A stretch of 64,000 bases of DNA. Origin: Flavobacteriales bacterium UBA7612. GTDB lineage: Bacteria > Bacteroidota > Bacteroidia > Flavobacteriales > Weeksellaceae. Shown piece by piece: positions 17,941-27,206 of this stretch. The translations under genes were made by a program, and so were the position numbers. The notes beneath the pieces are model-generated. The model made no database searches and had not been told where the DNA came from. It saw nothing but the letters and a program-made list of their open reading frames with translations. Every line of letters starts with the position of its first letter. The stretch's first letter is position 1. The stretch is from assembly GCA_002484335.1 (NCBI GenBank), contig DLJQ01000014.1:102773-166772 (forward strand), in the 5' to 3' direction.

Positions 17941-18861
17941 ATGTCTTTTAGAGAAATTGTAATTGATGCAAAAAGTAATGAAAATTTAAATTTTGTTGAT
18001 GGAAGCTTACAGATTATAGAAACTGATGGTTTATCTATAGATTACGCACGCTTAGAATATTCTTCTATTCAAAAAAAAGAATTAAAGAAAAAAGAAGAGC
18101 ATATCGAATTATTTTTCATGTTACAAGGTGCTCATAAGTATTATACATCAAACCAAACAATTGTTAATACAAATACAGGTAAATATGGTTTTTTTTACTT
18201 ACCAGAAATTGATGGTAATTTTGATTTTGTTCCTTACGAAAAACGCTATCATTCTCTTGGTATAGAATTTTCATTAAAATATCTTGAAGATTTATTTAAA
18301 AATGATTTAGAAATTTTAGGAAAATTTGGACAATCACTTTATTCTAAAGATCAATCTTTTTTTGCTGATAACATTACTATCCCTCAAAATATAAAATGGG
18401 TAATCAATGAAATTTTACAAAATCCCTATGATGGTGTTTTAAAAAAAATATACCTAGAAAGTAAAATAAATGAACTTCTTTTACTTGTTTTAACTTCCAA
18501 AAAAGAGGAGATTTCAGAAAAAATATGCTCAGATATATTTAATAAAAATGATATTGAAAAACTATATTACATAAGAGAAATCATTTCTAAAAACATTGAA
18601 AACCCACATTCTCTAAAAAGTTTATCGCGTATTTCTGGTTTAAATGAATTTAAATTAAAAAAAGGATTCAAAGAATTATTTAACTGTACTGTCTTCCAAT
18701 ATATTTTTCAAGAAAAAATGGAACTAGGAAGAAAAATGATTTTAGAAACCCAACAAAGTATAACAGAAATAGCAACTAATGTTGGCTATAAAAATGCTAC
18801 ACACTTTACCTCAGCTTTTAAAAAACATTACAATATTCTTCCTAGTCAGTTGAGAAAATAG
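17941..18861 (+). CDS. AraC-family transcriptional regulator of the iron locus
   Basis: Regulator of 306 residues from MSFREIVIDAKSNENLNFVDG. The N-terminal two thirds form a ligand-sensing part with no obvious motif. The C-terminal 100 residues hold two helix-turn-helix motifs: SLKSLSRISGLNEFKLKKGFKELF and QSITEIATNVGYKNATHFTSAFKKHY. This layout recalls YbtA and PchR, AraC-type activators that sense ferric siderophores inside siderophore loci. Its place in the iron locus makes it the likely binder of the direct repeats at 21794-21832. It ends 2 bp from the convergent binding-protein gene. Confidence 0.88.
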   Translation: MSFREIVIDAKSNENLNFVDGSLQIIETDGLSIDYARLEYSSIQKKELKKKEEHIELFFMLQGAHKYYTSNQTIVNTNTGKYGFFYLPEIDGNFDFVPYEKRYHSLGIEFSLKYLEDLFKNDLEILGKFGQSLYSKDQSFFADNITIPQNIKWVINEILQNPYDGVLKKIYLESKINELLLLVLTSKKEEISEKICSDIFNKNDIEKLYYIREIISKNIENPHSLKSLSRISGLNEFKLKKGFKELFNCTVFQYIFQEKMELGRKMILETQQSITEIATNVGYKNATHFTSAFKKHYNILPSQLRK

Positions 18862-18863
18862 AT

Positions 18864-19868
18864 TTAGTTTTTCTTGTATATTTCGTTATATAAATTCTCT
18901 AATGTAGAGAAATGTCTTGGTCCATAATCTAAAAAATCATCATAATTAACAGTTATAATTCTTTTATTTTTTATTGCTGATACATCTTTTATTAAAGGAT
19001 CATTATACATTACTTTTTTTACTTCCTCTTCTGGAACAAAAGAACGATCTGCATTTATATTTATAATAATATCAGGATTTACACTTACCAAATGCTCAAA
19101 TGTATTATCATTAGAAAATCCTTGTATAGCAGGTTTTAAATTTAATTTACTGATTAGATCATATTGTAAACCATCTGATACAACTGGAACGCTATATCTT
19201 TTTTTATTAATATCCATTGAATATATAGCCAACACAGTATAAGGTTTCTCTACATTTTTTACGCTTTTGACTTGTTCTAAAATATTATCATATTTTTTCT
19301 TTAGTTGATCAGCATAAGTATTTGCTTTATCTTCAACATTAAGAATTTTCCCTAAATTTTTCACATCCTCTATAATTGTTAATAAAGTAGGTGAATTATG
19401 ATTAATACTTGCTCTTTGAGAATAAACAGGAATTCCTAATTGATTGTAACTATCTATAGTTCCTTGAAAAGCTTCATTAAGTCCTCTACCTGATCCAATA
19501 AAAATATCTGGTTGATAACTTGCTATAACTTCTTTATTGGTTTTCATTTTATCACCAATAACCTTCAATTGACTCAGTTCATTTTTCCACTTTCCATTTG
19601 GTTTATTATCCAATTGTAGTATTCCTACAATTTTATCTTTCAAACCTAATTCTAATAAGATTTCTGTACAAGAAAGATTATTTACGACAATACGTTCTGG
19701 AACTTTATCTAGTTTTTGAGGAAATACTTTTCCATCCATATCATATGAATCAAACTCTTGATGAAAATTAGTTTGAGTTGTAGGCGTTTCAATTTTTTCT
19801 TTTTTGTTACATGCAGAAAACAATATAACTCCTAAAGAGAAAGTAATTATATAACTTATTTTTTTCAT
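18864..19868 (-). CDS. Iron-siderophore ABC transporter substrate-binding lipoprotein
   Basis: Lipoprotein of 334 residues. The signal is MKKISYIITFSLGVILFSAC with the lipobox cysteine at 20. The mature part is a FhuD/BtuF/FepB-type periplasmic-binding domain: RIVVNNLSCTEILLELGLKDKIVGI, YQPDIFIGSGRGLNEAF and ENLYNEIYKKN at the end. It should deliver a ferric chelate to the permease encoded upstream. It is the last gene of a minus-strand operon permease-ATPase-binding protein, 11 bp after the ATPase gene. Confidence 0.87.
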   Translation of the reverse strand: MKKISYIITFSLGVILFSACNKKEKIETPTTQTNFHQEFDSYDMDGKVFPQKLDKVPERIVVNNLSCTEILLELGLKDKIVGILQLDNKPNGKWKNELSQLKVIGDKMKTNKEVIASYQPDIFIGSGRGLNEAFQGTIDSYNQLGIPVYSQRASINHNSPTLLTIIEDVKNLGKILNVEDKANTYADQLKKKYDNILEQVKSVKNVEKPYTVLAIYSMDINKKRYSVPVVSDGLQYDLISKLNLKPAIQGFSNDNTFEHLVSVNPDIIININADRSFVPEEEVKKVMYNDPLIKDVSAIKNKRIITVNYDDFLDYGPRHFSTLENLYNEIYKKN

Positions 19869-19879
19869 TTTTTACTATT

Positions 19880-20638
19880 TTAATAATAACTAATACATAT
19901 ATTTTGTGTCGTAGGATGACGAAAAACTTCACAGTCTACTTCGTACACATCTTGAATAATTTCTTTTGTTAAAACCTCATCAATTGAACCATGATAAACT
20001 ATTCTACCTTTCTTTATAAAATAAATATAATCACAATATTTAGCTGCTAAAGACAAATCATGTAATGCTGTAAGTACTGTAACATTCATATTTTTTATTG
20101 TTGAAAGAACTTCCATTTGATATTTTATATCTAAATGATTACTTGGTTCATCCAATATCATAACATCAGCCTCCTGAGCGATAGCTCTAGCTAAAGCTAA
20201 TCGTTGTTTTTCTCCTCCAGATAAAGCTGTAATTTTTTTATCTTTTAAAGAAATTAAACCTGTTTTTTCTAATGCATTAAGAACAATTTCTTTATCATAA
20301 TCAGTATCTTTTTGTAAATACTTTTTATGAGGAATTCTTGCTGTTTGTACAACTTCTTCTACAGTAAAATCAAATGCAAATAATTGAAATTGACTAACAA
20401 CAGATAATTGTTTTGCAAGCTCTTTTGAAGAAAATGATTTTATTGGTTGATTATCAATACTAATTTCTCCTTTAATCGGTTTCAAAACACGATAAACCGA
20501 TTTTAATAATGTTGATTTACCACTTCCGTTTGGACCAAGTAAAGCAACAAATTGTTTAGATTTTACATGAAGATCAATTGATTGAAGAATATTAATTCCA
20601 GCTAAATCAACTTTTAATTGATCAATTTGTATTTCCAT
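19880..20638 (-). CDS. Iron-siderophore ABC transporter ATP-binding protein (FecE/FepC type)
   Basis: ABC ATPase of 252 residues. Walker A is GPNGSGKST (35-43), the signature is LSGGEKQ (139-145), Walker B is MILDEPSNHLD (160-170) and the H-loop is TALHDLSLAAKYCD. The order and spacing fit FecE/FepC/BtuD ATPases that power uptake of ferric siderophores or cobalamin. The permease ends 6 bp upstream. Confidence 0.93.
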   Translation of the reverse strand: MEIQIDQLKVDLAGINILQSIDLHVKSKQFVALLGPNGSGKSTLLKSVYRVLKPIKGEISIDNQPIKSFSSKELAKQLSVVSQFQLFAFDFTVEEVVQTARIPHKKYLQKDTDYDKEIVLNALEKTGLISLKDKKITALSGGEKQRLALARAIAQEADVMILDEPSNHLDIKYQMEVLSTIKNMNVTVLTALHDLSLAAKYCDYIYFIKKGRIVYHGSIDEVLTKEIIQDVYEVDCEVFRHPTTQNICISYY

Positions 20639-20644
20639 CTGAAA

Positions 20645-21688
20645 TTAATTAGAATATGAATAATTTTTCTTAATCATAATGTATGCAAAAAATATTGCTC
20701 CTATTAATGATGTAAATATTCCTATAGGGAATTCTTTGAATCCCATTAATGAACGAGAAACAGTATCAGCTATCATCATAAATATTGCACCTAATAAACA
20801 TGAAATAGGTATTAAGTATTTATGATTTGATCCAAAAATAGCTCTTCCTATATGTGGAACAATTAATCCTACAAAACCAATAATACCAGTTTTAGAAACA
20901 AGAAAACCTACAATTAAGGAAACAATAATAATATAAATTGTTCTTAATAAATGTACATTCAACCCTAATGTTATTGCAATTTCATCTCCTTGTAAAAAAG
21001 CATTTAACTGTCTGTATTGTGACCAAAAAAATATAAAACTTAAGAAAACCAAAACCAATGGCATTGTAAGATCATTCCATTGTATAGAGCTTAATGATCC
21101 CATTGTCCAAAAAGATATACGAGTAATTGTATCTTGATTTCCTAAAAGTGCAACTAAAAAATTTGCAATTGCTTGGAATGCTGCATTAACAATCATACCA
21201 GATAAAATTAATTTTGTAGTTGATATTTTGGATTTATAAGATGATAGAAATAATACAGATAATGAAGCTATTAAAGCACCTAAAAATGCTGATAATTCTA
21301 TTGCTAAATTATTATTAAAAAAAGGAATCCAAGTTCCAACCATTATAAATACAACAGCTCCTAAATATCCTCCAGATGAAACTCCTATTATAAAAGGATC
21401 TGCCAAAGGATTTTGCACCATAGCTTGCATTACTACTCCACATAAAGACAACCCCACTCCAACAATCATTGCCATAAATATTCTAGGAAATCGCAGTTGC
21501 CAAAGAATATTCATTTGTACATCACTTATTGTTTGTTCATTGTTTATTAACTTTAACCAAAGCAACTCATATACTTTTTCATAAGGAATTTTTACAGCCC
21601 CCAAACTGACTGAAAAACCGAAAACCAACAATAAAATTATTCCTAAAATAGCACACCAAATAGGAAATTTCAATCTTTTCAAAAACAT
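20645..21688 (-). CDS. FecCD-family iron-siderophore permease
   Basis: Permease of 347 residues with about ten spans. Diagnostic stretches are LRFPRIFMAMIVGVGLSLCGVVMQAMVQNPLADPFIIGVSSGGYLGA and the coupling region TGIIGFVGLIVPHIGRAI, with PISCLLGAIFMMIADTVSR later. Such proteins form homodimers or FecC/FecD pairs; only one is encoded here, so a homodimer is expected. The divergent promoter region separates it from the TonB receptor. Confidence 0.93.
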   Translation of the reverse strand: MFLKRLKFPIWCAILGIILLLVFGFSVSLGAVKIPYEKVYELLWLKLINNEQTISDVQMNILWQLRFPRIFMAMIVGVGLSLCGVVMQAMVQNPLADPFIIGVSSGGYLGAVVFIMVGTWIPFFNNNLAIELSAFLGALIASLSVLFLSSYKSKISTTKLILSGMIVNAAFQAIANFLVALLGNQDTITRISFWTMGSLSSIQWNDLTMPLVLVFLSFIFFWSQYRQLNAFLQGDEIAITLGLNVHLLRTIYIIIVSLIVGFLVSKTGIIGFVGLIVPHIGRAIFGSNHKYLIPISCLLGAIFMMIADTVSRSLMGFKEFPIGIFTSLIGAIFFAYIMIKKNYSYSN

Positions 21689-21749
21689 TTTTTCTATCTT
21701 CTACAAAGTAAAATTTACATTTAAATATTTCACTTTTACAACTTGCAAG

Positions 21750-21757
21750 CAAAGGTA
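21750..21757 (-). promoter_or_regulatory. Candidate -7 element for the FecCD operon
   Basis: Minus-strand TACCTTTG matches TAnnTTTG, about 60 bp before the permease start. No -33 TTTG is visible. The operator repeats lie upstream of it, so this promoter may be controlled from the same site as the receptor promoter. Confidence 0.45.
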
Positions 21758-21793
21758 TTAATCCAATTCACTTATTTTTATTTGGCCTAAATA

Positions 21794-21832
21794 ATAATCC
21801 TTTTAACGTCACTTATAATCCTTTTAACGTCA
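21794..21832. promoter_or_regulatory. Tandem direct-repeat operator in the divergent iron promoter
   Basis: The 18-bp sequence ATAATCCTTTTAACGTCA occurs at 21794-21811 and again at 21815-21832 with no mismatch. The period is 21 bp, two DNA turns. The second copy ends 21 bp before the receptor -7 element and covers its -33 position, where no TTTG exists. This is the classic layout of an AraC-family activator site. I did not find the motif elsewhere in the window. Confidence 0.75.
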
Positions 21833-21853
21833 GTGATGGATTTACAATGTGTC

Positions 21854-21861
21854 TACTTTTG
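21854..21861 (+). promoter_or_regulatory. Candidate -7 element for the TonB receptor gene
   Basis: TACTTTTG matches TAnnTTTG. The predicted transcript begins about 55 nt before the receptor ATG. Lack of a -33 motif, replaced by the proximal operator repeat, suggests activator dependence. Confidence 0.6.
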
Positions 21862-21921
21862 CTGAGTGAAATTCAATATAAAATTTTACGATTATTAATC
21901 TAATTAACACAGATAAAAGTA

Positions 21922-24066
21922 ATGAACAAGTTTTTTTTACTTGCTGTTGTTTTTGCTTCTTCCCCACTTTATAGTCAAGAAGACTCTCTTAAATTATATC
22001 AATTAGGAGAAGTCATTTTAGAAAAAACTAATCTTAGTGAAAAAGTTAGCAAGCAACCAATAAGAGCTAATGTCTTAGACATGAAAAATCTAAGAGATCA
22101 ATCTTCTTCTGTTATCGATCTTATGAATCGTACAACTGGAGTAAGAGTAAAACAGGATGGAGGTTTAGGCACACGAGCAAATATTATTCTAAATGGATTT
22201 CAAGGAAATTCTATTAAATATTTTAGAGATGGTATTCCTATGGATTATTTAGGAAATGCTTTCAACTTTTCTATTGTTCCTCCAAATAGTATTGATAGAA
22301 TAGAAATATATAAAGGTATTGTCCCTGTAGAATTAGGAGCAGATGCACTAGGAGGAGCTGTAAATATTGTAACAAGAGTTCCCGAAAAATCTAATTCAGC
22401 AGATTTATCTTATCAAATTGGTTCATTTAACACGCATAGATTTACGGCTAATTTATATAATAGGAATGATAAAAATGGTTGGTACAATGGTCTTAATTTT
22501 TTCTATAATTATTCAGATAATGACTACAAAGTTGATGTTCCTGTAAATGATTCTGAAACCGCAAATTCTAAAATAGAAACGCATCGCTTATTTCATAATA
22601 AATTTAATAATGCATTTGGTGAAGTATACACAGGTTTAAGAAATAAAACTTGGGCAGATGATATTCGTTTTACTGTAACTGCATTTACATTAAGCAAGGA
22701 TCGTAATTATGGATTAACAATGAATTATCCTTTCGGAGCTGTAACAACAGAAATGTATTCTATTATTCCTACTTTACGCTATCAAAAGAAATTTTTGAAC
22801 GACCGATTAAAATTTGATCAATTTTTCGTTTACAATAATTTACATACAAAATTTACTGACGTTGCAAAAGGGTATTATGATTGGTATGGTCAATTTCATG
22901 AAGTAGCTGCGAGAAACGGAGAATCAACAATGAATGGTAGTTTACAGAAATTAAAATTTTCAAATTTTGTTTCTAGAACAAATCTTAATTATGCATTAAA
23001 TGATTATTCATCTTTAGAGTTAAATTCAACTTATTCGTCAACCAATCGTACTGGATCTGATCCTTATGGAGATAAATTTCCTGTTTCTGGCTTAGACTTA
23101 TTATCTGCAAAAAATAAATATAGAAAATGGGTTTTAGGATTAGGATATAGAATAAATCTTCTTGACGGAAAATTAGTAAATGATTTAGCCGCTAAATATT
23201 ATACACTGAATACTGAAGGAGTTGAAGCTTCTAGAGTTTCTGATACTGAAGGTCGTCGTAAAAAAAGCATCAATAAATGGGGAGCTTCTGAAGCTTTAAA
23301 ATATCAATTCAACCAAAATTTATTTGCTCGTCTTTCTGGAGAAGTTGCTGTAAGATTACCTGAACAAGAAGAATTTTTTGGAGATGGAAATTTCATCAAT
23401 AGTAATTTTTCTTTAAATCCAGAAAAAAGTTATAATGTAAATCTTGGCGTTAACTACAGCAAAAAAAATAAGTTTTCTTATGAAGCTAACTTATTTTTTA
23501 GAAGAACACAAGATATGATTTTATTAGTAAGTACTGGAATTTATGGAAACTATCTAAATGTAAGTAAAGTACAAGGGCTAGGAGTTGAAATGGATGCTTC
23601 ATACCATTTTTTACCTTGGTTAGAAATTAAAGGAAATTTCACTTACCAAGATTTCAGGTTAGTAGATCAAAAAGATCCTACTTACGAAGGTTCTCGCTTA
23701 AGAAACACCCCTTATTTCTTTGCTAATTTAAGCGCATATACTCACTTTAAAAATGTTATCAAAAAGGGAGATCAATTTAGTTTTTATTGGAATTATGGAT
23801 TCGTAAGAGAATACTACTTAGACTACATTCCTAAAGCGTATGAACCAAAAGGTTTTTTAGGATTAACTGGTTCTCCAAAAATAAATGTTGATGCTTACAC
23901 TATTCCTAGTCAAAACTTACACTCTGCTGGTTTTACTTGGAAACCATCAAAAACATTAGGATTTGGGGTAGAAGCTCGAAATATTTTTAATTCAAAAATA
24001 TATGACAACTATCGTATACAAAATGAAGGATTTAATATCCATTTTAAAATAAATGTATCATTATAA
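21922..24066 (+). CDS. TonB-dependent siderophore receptor (XusA-like)
   Basis: Outer-membrane receptor of 714 residues. A signal peptide (about 1-18) is followed by a TonB-box-like LGEVIL near residue 30. The plug domain spans about 45-155, with DLMNRTTGVRVKQDGGLGTRANIILNGF, IPMDYLGN and IDRIEIYKGIVPVELGADALGGAVNIVTR. A 22-strand barrel region follows. There is no carboxypeptidase-like N-terminal domain and no SusD partner, so it is a siderophore-type rather than a glycan receptor. The next gene, 19 bp on, encodes a DUF4374 lipoprotein, the pairing seen in the Bacteroides xenosiderophore system XusA/XusB. Confidence 0.9.
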   Translation: MNKFFLLAVVFASSPLYSQEDSLKLYQLGEVILEKTNLSEKVSKQPIRANVLDMKNLRDQSSSVIDLMNRTTGVRVKQDGGLGTRANIILNGFQGNSIKYFRDGIPMDYLGNAFNFSIVPPNSIDRIEIYKGIVPVELGADALGGAVNIVTRVPEKSNSADLSYQIGSFNTHRFTANLYNRNDKNGWYNGLNFFYNYSDNDYKVDVPVNDSETANSKIETHRLFHNKFNNAFGEVYTGLRNKTWADDIRFTVTAFTLSKDRNYGLTMNYPFGAVTTEMYSIIPTLRYQKKFLNDRLKFDQFFVYNNLHTKFTDVAKGYYDWYGQFHEVAARNGESTMNGSLQKLKFSNFVSRTNLNYALNDYSSLELNSTYSSTNRTGSDPYGDKFPVSGLDLLSAKNKYRKWVLGLGYRINLLDGKLVNDLAAKYYTLNTEGVEASRVSDTEGRRKKSINKWGASEALKYQFNQNLFARLSGEVAVRLPEQEEFFGDGNFINSNFSLNPEKSYNVNLGVNYSKKNKFSYEANLFFRRTQDMILLVSTGIYGNYLNVSKVQGLGVEMDASYHFLPWLEIKGNFTYQDFRLVDQKDPTYEGSRLRNTPYFFANLSAYTHFKNVIKKGDQFSFYWNYGFVREYYLDYIPKAYEPKGFLGLTGSPKINVDAYTIPSQNLHSAGFTWKPSKTLGFGVEARNIFNSKIYDNYRIQNEGFNIHFKINVSL

Positions 24067-24085
24067 AATAATATAAACTATAAAT

Positions 24086-25351
24086 ATGAAAACAAATAAA
24101 TTTCTGAAATTAGGTAAAATTTCAGCTTTCGTTTTAGCTGGATTATTAACACTTTCATCATGTTCAAGTTCTGATGATGATGGTGGTTCTACAACAGTTC
24201 CTGAAACAAAAACGAACGACTATGTAATTCTTACTGGAGATTTAAGTGTTAGTCCTTATGTTGGATATCTTTCTGCATTTTCAGCTTTACCAGAAGGCGA
24301 TTTTTCGAATATAAAAGAAGGTTCTCTTTCTGTAAAAGCAAACGGAATTAAATATTACGGTAAATGGATTTTTCAACGTTTACAATTAGGTAGAGTTCAA
24401 TCTACTGATGATGGTATTTTACGTTATTCTTTAGATGCTAATGGAAATTTAATTCAAGATGGAGAAATTAAAGGAATGTCTTCTAATTTCTATGTTCATA
24501 ATGAAACAACAGGATTCTATGCTGATACAGATAGAGGATTAATGAAGTTACAAATTTTCAATCCTTCTACAATGCAACGTACAGGAGAAATTGACTTAAC
24601 ATCTCTTTCTACAACAGAATATGGTCCATACCAAGCTGTAGGAACTCATTTCATTGCTACAAAAAATGGAAAACTATATGCTGATATTGTATATGGATCT
24701 CTAGCTGGAAAAGGAAGTTTTTCTATCGATGATCCAAGAGGATTTGTTGATATTGCTGTAATTGATATCGCTACTTTAAAATACGAAAAAACTATTCGTG
24801 ACACAAGAATCAACTACGTAGGATACCCAGGAAATGCTAATCAAATGTGGGCAATGGGTGATGACGGTGCATTATACATTTGTTCTCATGGGTTTGGAAA
24901 AACAGGAGGTACAAATACATCTGCAATTGTTCGTATAAAAGCTGACGAAACAGATTTTGATAAAAACTGGATTATTAAAGCAAGTGATTATTCTACAAAT
25001 TCTTCTATAAGTACTGTTGCTGTAAAAGATGGTAAACTTTATACTTCTTGGGGATCAAAAGCACTTACATTTACTGGTTTAACAGGAGATGCTATTTATG
25101 ATTATTACTCATTTGACAAAGAAAATATAGCAGCTGGACCACAAAAAATTGCAAATATCCCTTCTACAACTTACTCATTCCAAAATGCTCAAAATATTAC
25201 TACAATAGATAACAAAGTATATTTTAGAGTAGTTAATGGAAATGGTAATAATGGATACTATGTTTTAGACGGAACTAATTCTGCTAAACAAGCTTTCAAC
25301 ATTACATCTGGAGGTATAGTTTGGGGATTAGCTAAGCTAAAACAAAACTAA
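24086..25351 (+). CDS. DUF4374-like surface lipoprotein (XusB-like siderophore binder)
   Basis: Lipoprotein of 421 residues. The lipobox is LTLSSC with cysteine 26, followed at once by SSSDDDGG. Acidic residues at that place act as a surface-export signal in Bacteroidota lipoproteins. The mature part has repeated beta-rich segments (GILRYSLDANGNLIQDGEI, FVDIAVIDIATLKYEKTI, MWAMGDDGALYICSHG), as expected of a propeller. I assign it to DUF4374 from length, sequence style and position. In Bacteroides, XusB of this kind binds ferric enterobactin outside the cell and hands it to XusA. The actual ligand here is unknown. Confidence 0.7.
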   Translation: MKTNKFLKLGKISAFVLAGLLTLSSCSSSDDDGGSTTVPETKTNDYVILTGDLSVSPYVGYLSAFSALPEGDFSNIKEGSLSVKANGIKYYGKWIFQRLQLGRVQSTDDGILRYSLDANGNLIQDGEIKGMSSNFYVHNETTGFYADTDRGLMKLQIFNPSTMQRTGEIDLTSLSTTEYGPYQAVGTHFIATKNGKLYADIVYGSLAGKGSFSIDDPRGFVDIAVIDIATLKYEKTIRDTRINYVGYPGNANQMWAMGDDGALYICSHGFGKTGGTNTSAIVRIKADETDFDKNWIIKASDYSTNSSISTVAVKDGKLYTSWGSKALTFTGLTGDAIYDYYSFDKENIAAGPQKIANIPSTTYSFQNAQNITTIDNKVYFRVVNGNGNNGYYVLDGTNSAKQAFNITSGGIVWGLAKLKQN

Positions 25352-25385
25352 TTTTTTATTCAAAAAAATTATCTTAATTAATTGT

Positions 25386-25414
25386 ATCGGTGTATACCAA
25401 AAGTGTACACCGAT
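25386..25414 (+). terminator. Terminator between the DUF4374 gene and the ABC pair
   Basis: A 9-bp perfect stem (25386-25394 with 25406-25414), extendable by one G-U pair, is followed by TTTTATTATTTT. It lies in the 88-bp gap after the lipoprotein gene. It probably ends most receptor-lipoprotein transcripts, with the ABC genes read at a lower level or from their own promoter. Confidence 0.8.
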
Positions 25415-25439
25415 TTTATTATTTTAAAAATTATAAAAT

Positions 25440-27194
25440 ATGAAACAAACAAAAACGCTATGGTTGATTATTTCACCTATTAGAAATAAAATCAATTGGG
25501 CCATGTTTCTTTCTAGTGTTTCTTCTTTTTCTATTGTACTTAATTTAGTTTTTCTTAGCTATTTAATTGATGCTCTTTTTTCTAATAACAGAGAAAATAT
25601 TTTATATTATTTCTTAGGTATGCTACTTTGTACAACTTTTGGGTATTTCTTTCGATTAAAAGCATTTGATGTTTCTCATTATGCTGCATTCAAATTAGAA
25701 GCTCTTTTAAGAAAAAAAATCGCAAAACATTTAGCTATTCTACCTTTGGGGTATATTACCGAGCATGGTTCTGGAGCATTAACAAAAGTATTAAACGAAG
25801 ATGTTCGTCAACTACATGGCTTTGCTGCAGATAGTACACCATTATATGCCAGAACTTATGCATTTCCAGTTTTTACTTTAATTGCTCTTTTCTGGTTCGA
25901 TTATCGTATTGCTTTAATATGTCTAGCTATTTTAATTATAGGACTTAGCTTACTTACTTTCATTATGAAAAATAGTGCTGAAGTTTCTAGAGAATTCAAT
26001 AAAGGACGAGAAGCTATTAATGCTTCTGTTATAGAATATGTACAAGCAATGCCAGTTGTTAGAGTATTTGATGGAGGAAAAACTTCTTTTTCTAAATTTG
26101 ATACTGCATTAAAAAACTTTTTAGGTATTATTACAAAATGGTATAAGCAAAATGGTTTAGGAGCTAAATTATCTATGCTTATCTTAAACCCTTTACCTAC
26201 ATTTATTATTCTCCTTATTGTTGGGACATATTGGTATACAAATAATCAAATTAGTTTTTTAGGACTAGTGTCTACTTTGTTATTAGGAACTGGAATGATG
26301 GAATCTATACTTCCATATAGAACTTTAATGAATATTATTCTTCGCTCTGAAATTAGTGCAAAAAGAATTGATGAATTATTAAACGTGGAGCCATTAACAG
26401 AAACAACAAAAGAAAACATCTTACCGCAAGATGCAAGTATAACTTTCGAAAATGTTTCTTTTACATATTCTGGAAGAGAAGAAAAAGCTTTAGATACTAT
26501 TAATTTTACAGTTCTTCCAAAAACATTTACTGCAATTACAGGATCTTCTGGAGCAGGAAAATCAACAATAGCTAGATTAATCCCCCGTTTTTGGGACATA
26601 CAAGAAGGCGTAATAAAAATTGGACAAAAAGATATTCGTGATTTAAAATCTGATGTACTACTTAATCATCTTTCATTTGTTTTTCAAGATAGCTTCATTT
26701 TTTCTGATACAATTGCAAATAACATTAAAATGGGCAATAATACTGCAACAATGGATGAAGTTATTGCAGCAGCAAAATCAGCTCAAATACATGATGAAAT
26801 AATGAGTTTACCTCTTGGATATGATACTTTTTTACAAGAAAGAGCAAATAATTTTTCAGGTGGTCAAAAACAACGATTAGCAATTGCTCGAGCTATTTTA
26901 AGAGATAAACCTATTCTTGTTTTAGATGAAGCAACATCATTTTCTGATACCGAAAATGAATATCAATTAATGAAAGCTTTCAAAAATTTAATGAAAGATA
27001 AAACTGTTATTATGATTGCTCATAGATTAGAAACGATTAAAAATGCTGATCAAATTGTTGTAGTAGAAAAAGGAAAAATTATAGAAAAAGGAAATCATCA
27101 AGATTTGATTGATATAAACGGGAAATATACTGCAATGTGGGAATCTTATCAACAAGCTAGAAATTGGCATATCAAAGCTTCTCATTCATCATAA
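25440..27194 (+). CDS. ABC half-transporter, exporter fold, YbtP/IrtA-like
   Basis: Fused permease-ATPase of 584 residues. Six spans fill about 1-310. The ATPase has GSSGAGKST near 367, signature FSGGQKQR near 472 and Walker B LVLDEATSFSDTENEYQ near 496. The D-loop form DEATxFxDxENE, in place of SALD, is typical of YbtP/YbtQ and IrtA/IrtB, which have an exporter fold but import iron-loaded siderophores. It pairs with the next gene, 12 bp away. Export of a siderophore is the alternative. Confidence 0.8.
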   Translation: MKQTKTLWLIISPIRNKINWAMFLSSVSSFSIVLNLVFLSYLIDALFSNNRENILYYFLGMLLCTTFGYFFRLKAFDVSHYAAFKLEALLRKKIAKHLAILPLGYITEHGSGALTKVLNEDVRQLHGFAADSTPLYARTYAFPVFTLIALFWFDYRIALICLAILIIGLSLLTFIMKNSAEVSREFNKGREAINASVIEYVQAMPVVRVFDGGKTSFSKFDTALKNFLGIITKWYKQNGLGAKLSMLILNPLPTFIILLIVGTYWYTNNQISFLGLVSTLLLGTGMMESILPYRTLMNIILRSEISAKRIDELLNVEPLTETTKENILPQDASITFENVSFTYSGREEKALDTINFTVLPKTFTAITGSSGAGKSTIARLIPRFWDIQEGVIKIGQKDIRDLKSDVLLNHLSFVFQDSFIFSDTIANNIKMGNNTATMDEVIAAAKSAQIHDEIMSLPLGYDTFLQERANNFSGGQKQRLAIARAILRDKPILVLDEATSFSDTENEYQLMKAFKNLMKDKTVIMIAHRLETIKNADQIVVVEKGKIIEKGNHQDLIDINGKYTAMWESYQQARNWHIKASHSS

Positions 27195-27206
27195 AAATTA
27201 AAAATC

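Noticed and set aside
21922..25351. SusC/SusD glycan-uptake pair
   Set aside because: The receptor lacks the N-terminal carboxypeptidase-like domain of SusC, and the lipoprotein is beta-rich, unlike the helical TPR-based SusD.
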